Positions 1-6,361 of a stretch of DNA of 7,915 nt are shown piece after piece (position 1 is the first letter of the stretch; each line of letters opens with the position of its first letter). A program made the translations under genes and the position numbers. The stretch spans positions 1 through 7,915 of the forward strand of contig USJP01000055.1 in NCBI GenBank assembly GCA_900555105.1. The letters are read 5' to 3'. Source of the DNA: an uncultured Coriobacteriaceae bacterium (GTDB lineage Bacteria; Actinomycetota; Coriobacteriia; Coriobacteriales; UMGS124). The notes beneath the pieces were generated by a model, which was not told the origin of the DNA, did not search any database, and saw only the letters and a list, made by a program, of their open reading frames with translations.

Positions 1-920
1 CCCCCATCGAGAACAGGCTCACCGAGCTGTGGAGCATCTTCGACTTCCTGATGCCCGGCCTTCTGGGTTCGGTGGAGGACTTTCACGAGCGCTTCGAGGA
101 GCCCATCAGCCTCGCTGACGAAGACGCAGCCCACCGCCTGCAGTGCATGGTCGGCCCCTTCATCCTGCGCCGCCTCAAGGGCGACGTGCTCAAGGACCTG
201 CCCGAGAAGAACGAGTCCGTCGTGTACACGGGCATGGACGACGAGCAGCGCAAGCTCTACGACGCCGTGGCCTCCAACCTGGTGAAGACCCTGCGCCACC
301 AGATGCCGCAGGAGTTCGCCACGCAGCGCTTCGCCATCCTGGCCGAGCTCACCAAGCTGCGCCAGATCTGCTGCGACCCGGCCATCCTCTACGACAACTA
401 CGAGGGCGTCTCGGGCAAGCTCGAGGCCGCGCTCGACCTTATCCGCACGGCGGTCGAAGGCGGCCACAAGGTGCTGCTCTTCTCGCAGTTCACCAGCATG
501 CTCTCCGTCATCGGCAAGCGACTTGAGGAAGACGGCCTGGCCTACCACACGCTCGTGGGCTCGACGCCCAAGGAGCAGCGCGCACGCCTGGTCAACTCGT
601 TCCAGACCGACGACGTGCCGGTGTTCCTCATCTCGCTCAAGGCCGGAGGCGTGGGCCTCAACCTCACGGCAGCCGACGTCGTCATCCACTACGACCCGTG
701 GTGGAACCTGGCGGCGCAGAACCAGGCAACCGACCGTGCGCACCGCATCGGTCAGAAGCGCAGCGTCTCGGTCATGCGCCTCATTGCACAGGGCACCATC
801 GAGGAAAAGATCGTGGCCCTGCAGGAGTCCAAGCGAGAGCTGGCCGAGTCCATCCTGGGCGGACAGGCAACGGCGTCGACATCGCTGTCCAAGGAAGACA
901 TCCTGGCACTGCTCGACTAG
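1..920 (+). CDS. SNF2-family DEAD/DEAH-box helicase, C-terminal part (5' end outside window)
   Basis: This is the C-terminal 305 residues of a Swi2/Snf2-type ATPase, which in this family translocates on double-stranded DNA to remodel protein-DNA complexes. The reading frame enters at base 3 with PIENRLTELWS, the end of helicase motif III (usually preceded by TGT), so the Walker A and DEAH motifs lie upstream of the window. Visible residues, counted from the edge, show FILRRLKGDVLKDLPEK (about 53-69), motif IV KVLLFSQFTSML (156-167), motif V with SLKAGGVGLNLTAADVV then HYDPWWN (211-235), and motif VI QATDRAHRIGQKR (241-253) with its arginine finger. The tail TIEEKIVALQESKRELAESIL is typical of bacterial SNF2 proteins, which often carry an N-terminal SWIM zinc finger; that part cannot be seen. 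The gene ends with TAG at 918-920, followed at once by hairpins, so it is the last gene of its unit. The family call is secure; the cellular role is not known. Confidence 0.95.
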   Translation, partial: PIENRLTELWSIFDFLMPGLLGSVEDFHERFEEPISLADEDAAHRLQCMVGPFILRRLKGDVLKDLPEKNESVVYTGMDDEQRKLYDAVASNLVKTLRHQMPQEFATQRFAILAELTKLRQICCDPAILYDNYEGVSGKLEAALDLIRTAVEGGHKVLLFSQFTSMLSVIGKRLEEDGLAYHTLVGSTPKEQRARLVNSFQTDDVPVFLISLKAGGVGLNLTAADVVIHYDPWWNLAAQNQATDRAHRIGQKRSVSVMRLIAQGTIEEKIVALQESKRELAESILGGQATASTSLSKEDILALLD

Positions 921-923
921 AAA

Positions 924-949
924 GGAAGGCGCCGACCCAGGCGCCTTCC
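924..949. terminator. GC-rich hairpin just after the helicase stop codon
   Basis: A perfect 10-bp stem (GGAAGGCGCC at 924-933, GGCGCCTTCC at 940-949) encloses a 6-nt loop, starting 3 nt after the helicase stop. On the + strand it is followed by CCATCTTG and not by a T-run, so it is a poor intrinsic terminator on its own in that direction. On the minus strand it is followed by TTTCTAG, a short U-run, so it could back up the next hairpin for transcripts coming from uppP. It may also protect the 3' end of the helicase mRNA. Confidence 0.6.
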
Positions 950-966
950 CCATCTTGCCATGCACC

Positions 967-1004
967 AAAAAGGCTCTCGACGGAAATTTGTCGAGAGCCT
1001 TTTT
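967..1004. terminator. Bidirectional Rho-independent terminator between convergent helicase and uppP
   Basis: AAAAAGGCTCTCGAC (967-981) pairs perfectly with GTCGAGAGCCTTTTT (990-1004), a 15-bp stem with an 8-nt loop GGAAATTT. The ten central pairs are GC-rich, and the outer five are A-T pairs that give a 5-base T-run on either strand. This is the classic form of a two-way intrinsic terminator. It sits 46 nt after the helicase stop and 28 nt after the uppP stop, as expected between convergent genes. Confidence 0.93.
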
Positions 1005-1032
1005 CATGTCGTTCGATATGAGGCGACTTCGT

Positions 1033-1959
1033 TTAGAGCACGAAGGCTTTCACGCCGAAATACACGAGGACCACAATGCCCAGGCAGATGCGGTACCAGC
1101 CGAAAGGCTTGAAGTCGTGCTTGCGCACAAAGCCCGTAAGCCAGTTGATGGCAGCCAGGGACACGACGAAGGCGACGACGAGGCCCACGCCCATAATGGC
1201 CCACTCGTCGGCGACCATGGTGTTGCCGGCAAGCACGAACTTCACGATCTTGAGCAGGCTCGCACCGAACATGACGGGGATTGCCAGGAAGAACGTGAAG
1301 CGCGTGGCCACCGAGCGCGACGTGCCGAGAAGCAGGCCGCCGATGATGGTGGAGCCGGAACGCGAGGTGCCGGGAACAAGCGAAAGCACCTGGAAGCAAC
1401 CGATGCCCAGTGCCGTCTTCCACGACAGGTCGTCAACGTCGGTGATGCGGCCGAAGTCGGCGTCTGCCTGCAGGGCAGCGGGAGTGGCGAAGTGAGCGCC
1501 GCCCGAGGTCGTTGCAAGGTCTGCAGCCTCGGAGCGCTTCTTGGCGCGCCAGTTCTCAATGAGAATGAAGGCGACGCCGTACAGGATGAGCATTGCAGCG
1601 ACCACATAGGAGTTGTAGAGGTGCTCCTCCATGAAGTCGTTGAGCGGAAGACCGATGAGGGCGGCAGGAACGCATCCCAAGATGACCTTGCCCCACAGGC
1701 GCCACGTCGCGGCGCGTCCTTGCGCTCCTTTGCCCGGCGAGAACGGGTTGAGGTCGTGGAAGTACATCACGATGACGGCCAGAATGGCACCCAGCTGAAT
1801 GACAACAAGGAACATGTTCCAGAACTGCTCGGTGACATTGAGCTTGATGAACTCGTCGACAAGAATCATGTGGCCCGTCGAGGACACCGGCAGCCACTCG
1901 GTGATGCCCTCGACGAAGCCAAGGAACGCAGATTTTAAGAGTTCGACAACCAGATCCAC
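1033..1959 (-). CDS. uppP: Undecaprenyl-diphosphatase (UppP/BacA family)
   Basis: The product is an integral membrane phosphatase that converts undecaprenyl diphosphate to undecaprenyl phosphate, recycling the lipid carrier for peptidoglycan and other wall polymers; overproduction in this family gives bacitracin resistance. With the start chosen here it has 308 residues. The N-terminal signature VEGITEWLPVSSTGH (about 16-30, with E17, E21 and H30) and the second signature PGTSRSGST (196-204, with R200) are both intact. These are the two catalytic motifs of the BacA/UppP family. Several hydrophobic segments surround them. A hydrophilic stretch of about 40 residues (about 138-180) makes it longer than the usual 265-280. 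I chose the GTG at 1959 because AGGGG (1969-1965) lies 5 nt upstream and overlaps the stop codon of the preceding gene; the in-frame GTG at 1965 would put that Shine-Dalgarno sequence inside the start. It is the last gene of the minus-strand unit, with the terminator 28 nt beyond. Confidence 0.96.
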   Translation of the reverse strand: MDLVVELLKSAFLGFVEGITEWLPVSSTGHMILVDEFIKLNVTEQFWNMFLVVIQLGAILAVIVMYFHDLNPFSPGKGAQGRAATWRLWGKVILGCVPAALIGLPLNDFMEEHLYNSYVVAAMLILYGVAFILIENWRAKKRSEAADLATTSGGAHFATPAALQADADFGRITDVDDLSWKTALGIGCFQVLSLVPGTSRSGSTIIGGLLLGTSRSVATRFTFFLAIPVMFGASLLKIVKFVLAGNTMVADEWAIMGVGLVVAFVVSLAAINWLTGFVRKHDFKPFGWYRICLGIVVLVYFGVKAFVL

Positions 1960-1964
1960 GGACA

Positions 1965-1969
1965 CCCCT
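1965..1969 (-). promoter_or_regulatory. Shine-Dalgarno sequence that fixes the uppP start
   Basis: AGGGG on the minus strand overlaps the usp stop codon TAG (1970-1968) and lies 5 nt before the GTG at 1959. The competing GTG at 1965-1963 begins on its last G and has no good site further upstream. The difference to the protein is two residues. Confidence 0.6.
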
Positions 1970-2405
1970 ACTTAACGATCAGGACATCGCACTCACAGCT
2001 GCGCACGAGGAACGTGGAGATGGAGCCGAGAATCGCGTACTTGATGTTCGAAAGGCCGCGGGCGCCGCAAATGACCAGGTCGGGCTTGATCTCGTTCACG
2101 AAATCGTCCATAAGGGTCTCGCGAACGCGGCCGGCCTTGGCCTCGACGGTGATGGACTTGATGGTGCCGAGTTTGCGGGCGCTCTCCACATCGGCCTCGA
2201 TGGAGTCCTTCCAAGCCTTCTCGAGGCTGGGGATGAGCGTGGCAGGATAGGTGCCGGCAGCCTGCATGGGCGTGGAGTCGATGACGTGGCCCACATAGAG
2301 CTCGGCGCCGCTGGCAGCGGCAATCTCGCAGGCGCGGGCGAAAACCTCGGACTGCATCTCGGTACCGTCAAGCGATACGAAGATCTTCTTGTAGGAATCG
2401 GTCAT
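1968..2405 (-). CDS. Universal stress protein, UspA family, ATP-binding type
   Basis: This is a single-domain, probably cytoplasmic Usp protein of 145 residues, the usual size. The N-terminal strand KKIFVSLDGTEMQSE (6-20) carries the conserved Asp13. The C-terminal half has GARGLSNIKYAILGS (114-128), which fits the G-2x-G-9x-G-S/T nucleotide-binding pattern of the ATP-binding Usp subgroup. The closing strand is DVLIVK. Members dimerise and are induced by stress or starvation; no partner can be deduced here. The ATG at 2405-2403 has GAGG (2415-2412) 6 nt upstream. The gene follows the EamA transporter by 45 nt and is followed by uppP after about 8 nt, so it is probably co-transcribed with uppP. 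The residues before the last strand are RSCECD, a CxC where many homologues have a single Cys before Pro (HAPCPVLVV-like). Confidence 0.93.
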   Translation of the reverse strand: MTDSYKKIFVSLDGTEMQSEVFARACEIAAASGAELYVGHVIDSTPMQAAGTYPATLIPSLEKAWKDSIEADVESARKLGTIKSITVEAKAGRVRETLMDDFVNEIKPDLVICGARGLSNIKYAILGSISTFLVRSCECDVLIVK

Positions 2406-2450
2406 GGTAAACCTCGATTCAACGAACGGACAAAGACGTGCAGCCCGATT

Positions 2451-3365
2451 TTATACCATCAGGAACATCATGATGATGATAAGAGCCATTCCCACCAGAT
2501 CGAACCCAGAGAAGACGGTGCCCATCCACACGACGGACAGCACGCATGCCACGATGGGCTCGGTGCTCGCAAGAAGACCCGCCAGAAGGCTGCCGACGAT
2601 CTTGACGCCGGTGACGTAGAGCAAGAACGACCCGAACGTGCCGATCGCCGCCACGCCGAACACAGCCAGCCAGCCCACGAGGTCAAGCGTGGGCATGTGG
2701 CTCCAGGGCTGGTACACGACGCAGGCGACTACCGCCGCAATGCAAATCGCCGTACCCGTGACCGCCACCGAGCCATGGCGGGCAAGGGGCTTGGCGGGCA
2801 AGAGCGTGTACAGCGCACAGGCCACCGCGTTGCATATGCCCCAAAAAAGCGCCGCCGCCGAGATGGACAGCGACGTGAACGACCCCTGCGTGGCAATGAG
2901 GAACGTGCCCACCAGCGCCAACACCACGCCGATGGCCTCCTTGCGCTTGGGCAGACGGTGCATTTGCACGCATGAAACCACAAGGATAAGGAGCAGGTTG
3001 AGCGACTGCAGCACGGTGGCCGTGCCCGCGTCGCTCGCCTGAATCGACATGAGGTAGCTGCTTGAGCAGGCGAACAGGCCAAAAACGGCAAACACCAGCG
3101 TTATCAGGATGTTGGGCTTGTCACGTATCAGCTCAGCCTCTTCGCGGCGATGCGTGCCAAAGACGAGAGGGGCAAACATGAGCGCCGCGATGACCATGCG
3201 CGCCGCGACGAGCCATGTGGGCTCCACGTCGTAGTTGGTGAACAGGAGCTGCGCGCACGTGCCGGAAAAGCCCCAGCCCACGCCACCCAACAAGGTGAAG
3301 GCGATGCCAAGACCCAGGTGCTCGCCCGTGACTTTGGACGCAGGGGACGCCTCAACACTCTGCAC
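2451..3365 (-). CDS. EamA/DMT-superfamily membrane transporter
   Basis: The product is a polytopic membrane protein of 304 residues with about ten hydrophobic segments arranged as two EamA repeats, the standard layout of the drug/metabolite transporter superfamily. Repeat 1 runs from about residue 19 (GLGIAFTLLGGVGWGFSGT) to 158, and repeat 2 from about 168 to the end. GSLLAGLLASTEPIVACVLS (258-277) is the usual conserved EamA segment near the end of the second repeat. The substrate cannot be told from sequence; family members export amino acids, sugars, nucleotides or drugs. The frame stays open upstream to 3524 but that part lies inside polA and has no membrane character. I start it at the GTG at 3365-3363, which has GGAGG (3379-3375) 9 nt upstream, inside the last codons of polA. 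The polA stop (3369-3367) and this start are 1 nt apart, which suggests translational coupling. Confidence 0.92.
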   Translation of the reverse strand: MQSVEASPASKVTGEHLGLGIAFTLLGGVGWGFSGTCAQLLFTNYDVEPTWLVAARMVIAALMFAPLVFGTHRREEAELIRDKPNILITLVFAVFGLFACSSSYLMSIQASDAGTATVLQSLNLLLILVVSCVQMHRLPKRKEAIGVVLALVGTFLIATQGSFTSLSISAAALFWGICNAVACALYTLLPAKPLARHGSVAVTGTAICIAAVVACVVYQPWSHMPTLDLVGWLAVFGVAAIGTFGSFLLYVTGVKIVGSLLAGLLASTEPIVACVLSVVWMGTVFSGFDLVGMALIIIMMFLMV

Positions 3366-3366
3366 G

Positions 3367-6198
3367 CTATTTCGCCTCCGCCCAGTTCTGACCGATGGAG
3401 CAGGAAACGAGCAGGGGAACACGAAGCTCCGCGATGTCCTGCATCTGCTCGACCACCATCTCCTGCAATGCCTCGACCTCGCTGCGCGGGCAGTCGAAGT
3501 CAAGCTCGTCGTGCACCTGGACAATCATTCTTGCCTTAAACGCTCCTTCCAACAGCTTGCGCTGCACACGCACCATAGCAAGCTTGATGATGTCGGCCGC
3601 GGAGCCCTGCATGGGGTGGTTCATTGCCGTGCGCTCGGCAAACTGGCGCACGGCCGGCACACGCGCCGCAATGTTGGGCACATGGCGCTTGCGTCCGAAC
3701 ATCGTCTGCACAAAGCCCTGCTTGCGCGCAAGTTCCACCTGGTCGTTGAGGTAGACACGCACGCCGGGATACGTCGCGTAGTAACGGTCGATCATCTCCT
3801 GAGCCTCGGCGGCGGAGATTTTGAGCGTCTGGGACAGACCCCAGGCCGTCTGGCCGTAGACGATACCGAAGTTGACCGCCTTGGCGCGGGAGCGCTGTGC
3901 AGGTGTCACCTCGGCCGCCGGCACGCCGAAGACCTTCGAGGCCGTCTCGCGATGGAAGTCCTCCCCGCTCAAGAACGCCTCGACGAGGCCCTCGTCGCCC
4001 GACAGGTGCGCAAGCAGCCGCAACTCGATTTGCGAGTAGTCGCACGACAAGATGACGTTGTCGGGACCGGCGGGCACAAAGGCCGTCCTCACCATGCGGC
4101 CCAGGTCGCTACGCACGGGGATGTTCTGCAGGTTGGGGTCCGAGGAGGAGAGCCTGCCAGTAGCCGTGACCGTCTGGTTGTAGGTGGTGTGCACCCTGCC
4201 GTCGCCGAGAATCTGGCGAGGCAGCGCATCGAGGTAGGTCGACTTGATCTTCACGCGCTCGCGATAGTCGAGGACATCGGCCACCACGGGGTAGTCGCAT
4301 GCAAAGCCCTCGAGAAGCTTGGCGTTCGTGGAGTAGAAGCCGGTCTTGGTCTTCTTGAGAGGTCGGCCCGTCTCGGGGTCGCGCGTCGGCAGGCCGAGCG
4401 TGTCGAAGAGCACGCCGGAGAGCTGGGCGGGCGAGTCGATGTTGAACTCTTGGCCTGCAAGGTCGAAGATGCGCGAGCGAATCTCCTCAATCTTGCCCGT
4501 GAGCAGGCCGGACTGATGGGCGAGAACCTCAGGATCCACCTTCATGCCGTTGCGCTCAAGCACCGCGAGCACCGCGACAAGCGGCATCTCGATGTCGGTC
4601 ATACACGCCTTCGTGCCGTCCTGCTCAAGAAGCTCGTCAAGCACCTCGCGCAGCGCCAGAAGCGAAGCGGCCGCGCACGCACCACGCGCAGCGCTCGACT
4701 CCTCGGTGGGAGCGGGAGCAGGTGTTCCCCTGCCCTTCTTCGGGGCGGCCGGGAACTCCAGGGCGGGAAGGCTCCAGGGCAAGAACGCCCCCACAAGCAC
4801 GCTGGGCTCGAAGTCGGAGCGGTCCGAATCGAGCAGATAGGCGGCCACCCCGGCGTCGAACACCTCAGAGCTGCGGGTAGAGGCGAACTCTGCGGCATCA
4901 AGGCGCGCAGACTCGGAAGAGTCAAGCGGGTAGAGGCGACGCAGGTCGGCCTTGGTGTCGAACGAGACGACTTTGCAGCCTTCATACACCATAAGCAGGG
5001 CCTCGAGGGCGTCGTCACCGTCGAAGCGCAAAAGGCACGCCGGCTCCTGGGAGGGCGCGCCCTCAGCCATCTGCCATCCCGACGCACAGGCGAGCCACAG
5101 GGTCTGCGCGCTGCCGAAAAGCGAGCCGGTGTCCTGGCCCTCATCGAAGAAGGCGCCCACCCAAGCGTCGCAATCGCAAGCCTGCTTCAGGCCATCCCAA
5201 GCAGCCTGTCCTTGCAGGGGCTCGGCAGGCAGGTTCGGACCCTGCTCCTGCGCGCAGGCGCATGCCGCATTGTCGCTCTGATCGGCCTGCGCCCCGCACG
5301 AGCAGCGCAGCACGCGGCCCTTGAGGGTGCGCAGCGCCAGTACGTCAAAGGCACGCTCAACCTCAGCCGCATCAAAGGAGGGCCACAGGGCCGCCTGAGC
5401 GTCGAACGTGACCGGCGCGTCACGACGGATGCGGGCAACCTCGCGCGACACCAGGGCATCGTCGGCATGGTTGCGGATGTTTTCGCCCATCTTGCCCTTG
5501 ATGTTGTCGGCGTCGGCGAGCACGGCGTCAAGCGAGCCGTACTGCACGATGAGCGCGGCCGCCTTCTTGGGGCCGATGCCGGGCACACCGGGGATGTTGT
5601 CGCTCGTGTCGCCCTTGAGGCCGTAGAAGTCGGGAATCTGCTCGGGCTTCACGCCCTCGTAAAGCGCGCAGATCTCCTCCGGGCTCATGATGGCGACGTC
5701 GCTCATGCCCTTCCTGTTGGAGAGGATCGAGACGTTGCCATCGGAAAGTTGGTAGGCGTCGCGGTCGCCCGTGACAAGCAGCATCCTGTGGCCCAGCTCC
5801 TCGCCCTGCCTGGCAAGCGTGCCAAGCAGGTCGTCGCCCTCCCAGCCCTCGACGGCATACACCGGCACATGCATAGCCTCGAGCAGCTCGCGCATCATGG
5901 GGAACTGCTCGGAAAGCAGCGGGTCGCGCGGGGGGCGCTGCGCCTTGTACTGGGGAAGCATCTCCATACGCACCGTGGGGCGGCCCTTGTCGAAGGCGAC
6001 CATGATGCCATCGGGGTGGAAGTCTTCCACCAGGCGCAAAAACATGCCCATGAAACCGAAGATGGCCTTGGTGGGTCGGCCGTCGGGAGCGTTCATGGGC
6101 GTCTGCACCGCATGAAATGCGCGATGCATGAGGGAGTTACCGTCAATGACAGCAAACGTCAGAGGCCTTGCGGCCGCCACGTCGTGTTCTTGTTCCAT
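3367..6198 (-). CDS. polA: DNA polymerase I with 5'-nuclease domain and vestigial proofreading domain
   Basis: PolA fills gaps and removes RNA primers during lagging-strand synthesis and repair. The product has 943 residues. The 5'-3' exonuclease domain (about 13-295) has all main acidic motifs: DGNSLMHRAF (19-28), EGWEGDD (117-123), TGDRDAYQL (143-151) and GLKGDTSDNIPG (194-205). The middle domain (about 330-520) lacks the DxE and YxxxD metal-binding residues of an active 3'-5' exonuclease, so proofreading is probably lost, as in Bacillus and Thermus enzymes. The polymerase domain (about 530-943) is complete: TGRLSSSDPNLQNIPVR (680-696), motif A CDYSQIELR with D720, O-helix RAKAVNFGIVYG with K773, F777 and Y781, and motif C VHDELDF with D897. 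Three CxC pairs (C299/C301, C313/C315, C341/C343) lie where the nuclease domain joins the middle domain, and a Pro/Ala-rich stretch lies near 480-510. The ATG at 6198 has GGAAGG 6 nt upstream; a GTG at 6240 is less likely. It is the first gene of the minus-strand unit. Confidence 0.97.
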   Translation of the reverse strand: MEQEHDVAAARPLTFAVIDGNSLMHRAFHAVQTPMNAPDGRPTKAIFGFMGMFLRLVEDFHPDGIMVAFDKGRPTVRMEMLPQYKAQRPPRDPLLSEQFPMMRELLEAMHVPVYAVEGWEGDDLLGTLARQGEELGHRMLLVTGDRDAYQLSDGNVSILSNRKGMSDVAIMSPEEICALYEGVKPEQIPDFYGLKGDTSDNIPGVPGIGPKKAAALIVQYGSLDAVLADADNIKGKMGENIRNHADDALVSREVARIRRDAPVTFDAQAALWPSFDAAEVERAFDVLALRTLKGRVLRCSCGAQADQSDNAACACAQEQGPNLPAEPLQGQAAWDGLKQACDCDAWVGAFFDEGQDTGSLFGSAQTLWLACASGWQMAEGAPSQEPACLLRFDGDDALEALLMVYEGCKVVSFDTKADLRRLYPLDSSESARLDAAEFASTRSSEVFDAGVAAYLLDSDRSDFEPSVLVGAFLPWSLPALEFPAAPKKGRGTPAPAPTEESSAARGACAAASLLALREVLDELLEQDGTKACMTDIEMPLVAVLAVLERNGMKVDPEVLAHQSGLLTGKIEEIRSRIFDLAGQEFNIDSPAQLSGVLFDTLGLPTRDPETGRPLKKTKTGFYSTNAKLLEGFACDYPVVADVLDYRERVKIKSTYLDALPRQILGDGRVHTTYNQTVTATGRLSSSDPNLQNIPVRSDLGRMVRTAFVPAGPDNVILSCDYSQIELRLLAHLSGDEGLVEAFLSGEDFHRETASKVFGVPAAEVTPAQRSRAKAVNFGIVYGQTAWGLSQTLKISAAEAQEMIDRYYATYPGVRVYLNDQVELARKQGFVQTMFGRKRHVPNIAARVPAVRQFAERTAMNHPMQGSAADIIKLAMVRVQRKLLEGAFKARMIVQVHDELDFDCPRSEVEALQEMVVEQMQDIAELRVPLLVSCSIGQNWAEAK
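3375..3379 (-). promoter_or_regulatory. Shine-Dalgarno sequence that fixes the EamA transporter start
   Basis: GGAGG on the minus strand lies within the last coding codons of polA, 9 nt before the GTG at 3365. It is the best ribosome binding site in this area and argues against the longer open frame that begins inside polA. Ribosomes finishing polA would pass over it, which fits coupled translation. Confidence 0.75.
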
Positions 6199-6230
6199 GA
6201 AGCACCTTCCATTGCATGTGAAAGTGGGGT

Positions 6231-6250
6231 GGCCGGCCACACGGCCAGCC
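6231..6250 (-). other. Hairpin in the polA mRNA leader
   Basis: Read on the minus strand, GGCTGGCC (6250-6243) and GGCCGGCC (6238-6231) pair over 8 bp (seven Watson-Crick and one U-G) around a GUGU tetraloop. The right arm belongs to a 12-bp perfect palindrome, GTGGCCGGCCAC (6229-6240). The U-G pair would be a C-A mismatch in a + strand transcript, so the structure suits the polA transcript. It lies about 32 nt before the polA ATG, leaves the ribosome binding site free, and would bury the alternative GTG at 6240. A T-run does not follow, so it is not an intrinsic terminator. Confidence 0.55.
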
Positions 6251-6270
6251 TTATAGTTTCCATCGGCGAT

Positions 6271-6276
6271 ATCATA
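6271..6276 (-). promoter_or_regulatory. Candidate -10 element for polA
   Basis: TATGAT on the minus strand differs from the TATAAT consensus at one base. It would place the transcript start roughly at 6260-6265, giving a leader of about 65 nt that includes the whole 6231-6250 hairpin. No matching -35 is visible, so the assignment is tentative; TATAAG at 6255-6250 is the competitor, but it would put the start inside the hairpin. Confidence 0.3.
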
Positions 6277-6303
6277 CGGTCACGAACGCTTCCCACGACC
6301 GTA
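6275..6303. repeat. Inverted repeat between the divergent promoters
   Basis: TACGGTC (6275-6281) and GACCGTA (6297-6303) are perfect 7-bp inverted copies separated by 15 nt, so their centres are 22 bp apart, about two helical turns. This arrangement would let a dimeric regulator bind one face of the DNA. It sits just upstream of the candidate polA -10 and about 105 nt before the glnN start. No regulator is identified. Confidence 0.45.
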
Positions 6304-6316
6304 AAGTGAGCGAAAC
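6279..6316 (+). promoter_or_regulatory. Partial match to an actinobacterial GlnR box upstream of glnN
   Basis: The Streptomyces-type GlnR box is gTnAC-n6-GaAAC repeated twice with 6-nt spacers. Here GTCAC (6279-6283) matches the first site, TTCCC (6290-6294) fails at the second, GTAAA (6301-6305) matches three of the four specified bases of the third, and GAAAC (6312-6316) matches the fourth fully. All elements are in the 11-nt register of the consensus. The position upstream of a glutamine synthetase gene is suggestive, but the motif is short and degenerate and it is uncertain whether Coriobacteriia carry this OmpR-type GlnR. Confidence 0.25.
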
Positions 6317-6361
6317 ATTCGACTCCTAGAGTTTGCGACATGCACCGAGCTTTGTGTCCAA

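Noticed and set aside
523..1938. A 471-codon + strand open frame overlapping the helicase 3' end and running antisense through uppP
   Set aside because: It crosses the strong terminator, its first part is an out-of-frame reading of helicase motifs, and its second part is antisense to a protein with intact UppP signatures.
3366..3524. N-terminal extension of the EamA transporter to 3524
   Set aside because: The extra 53 residues are Arg/Ser/Cys-rich with no membrane or family character and lie inside the polymerase C-terminus of polA. The GTG at 3365 has a strong ribosome binding site.
6199..6240. polA start at the GTG at 6240, adding 14 residues
   Set aside because: The ATG at 6198 has GGAAGG at good spacing and puts the protein start close to the conserved FAVIDGNSL motif. 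The GTG lies in the loop of the leader hairpin with no clear ribosome binding site.
3235..6309. A 1024-codon open frame on the + strand, antisense to the whole of polA
   Set aside because: PolA on the minus strand has complete catalytic motifs. The antisense product is rich in His, Arg, Gly, Leu and Val, has no recognisable domain, and covers the polA leader as well. Long antisense frames are expected in GC-rich genes.
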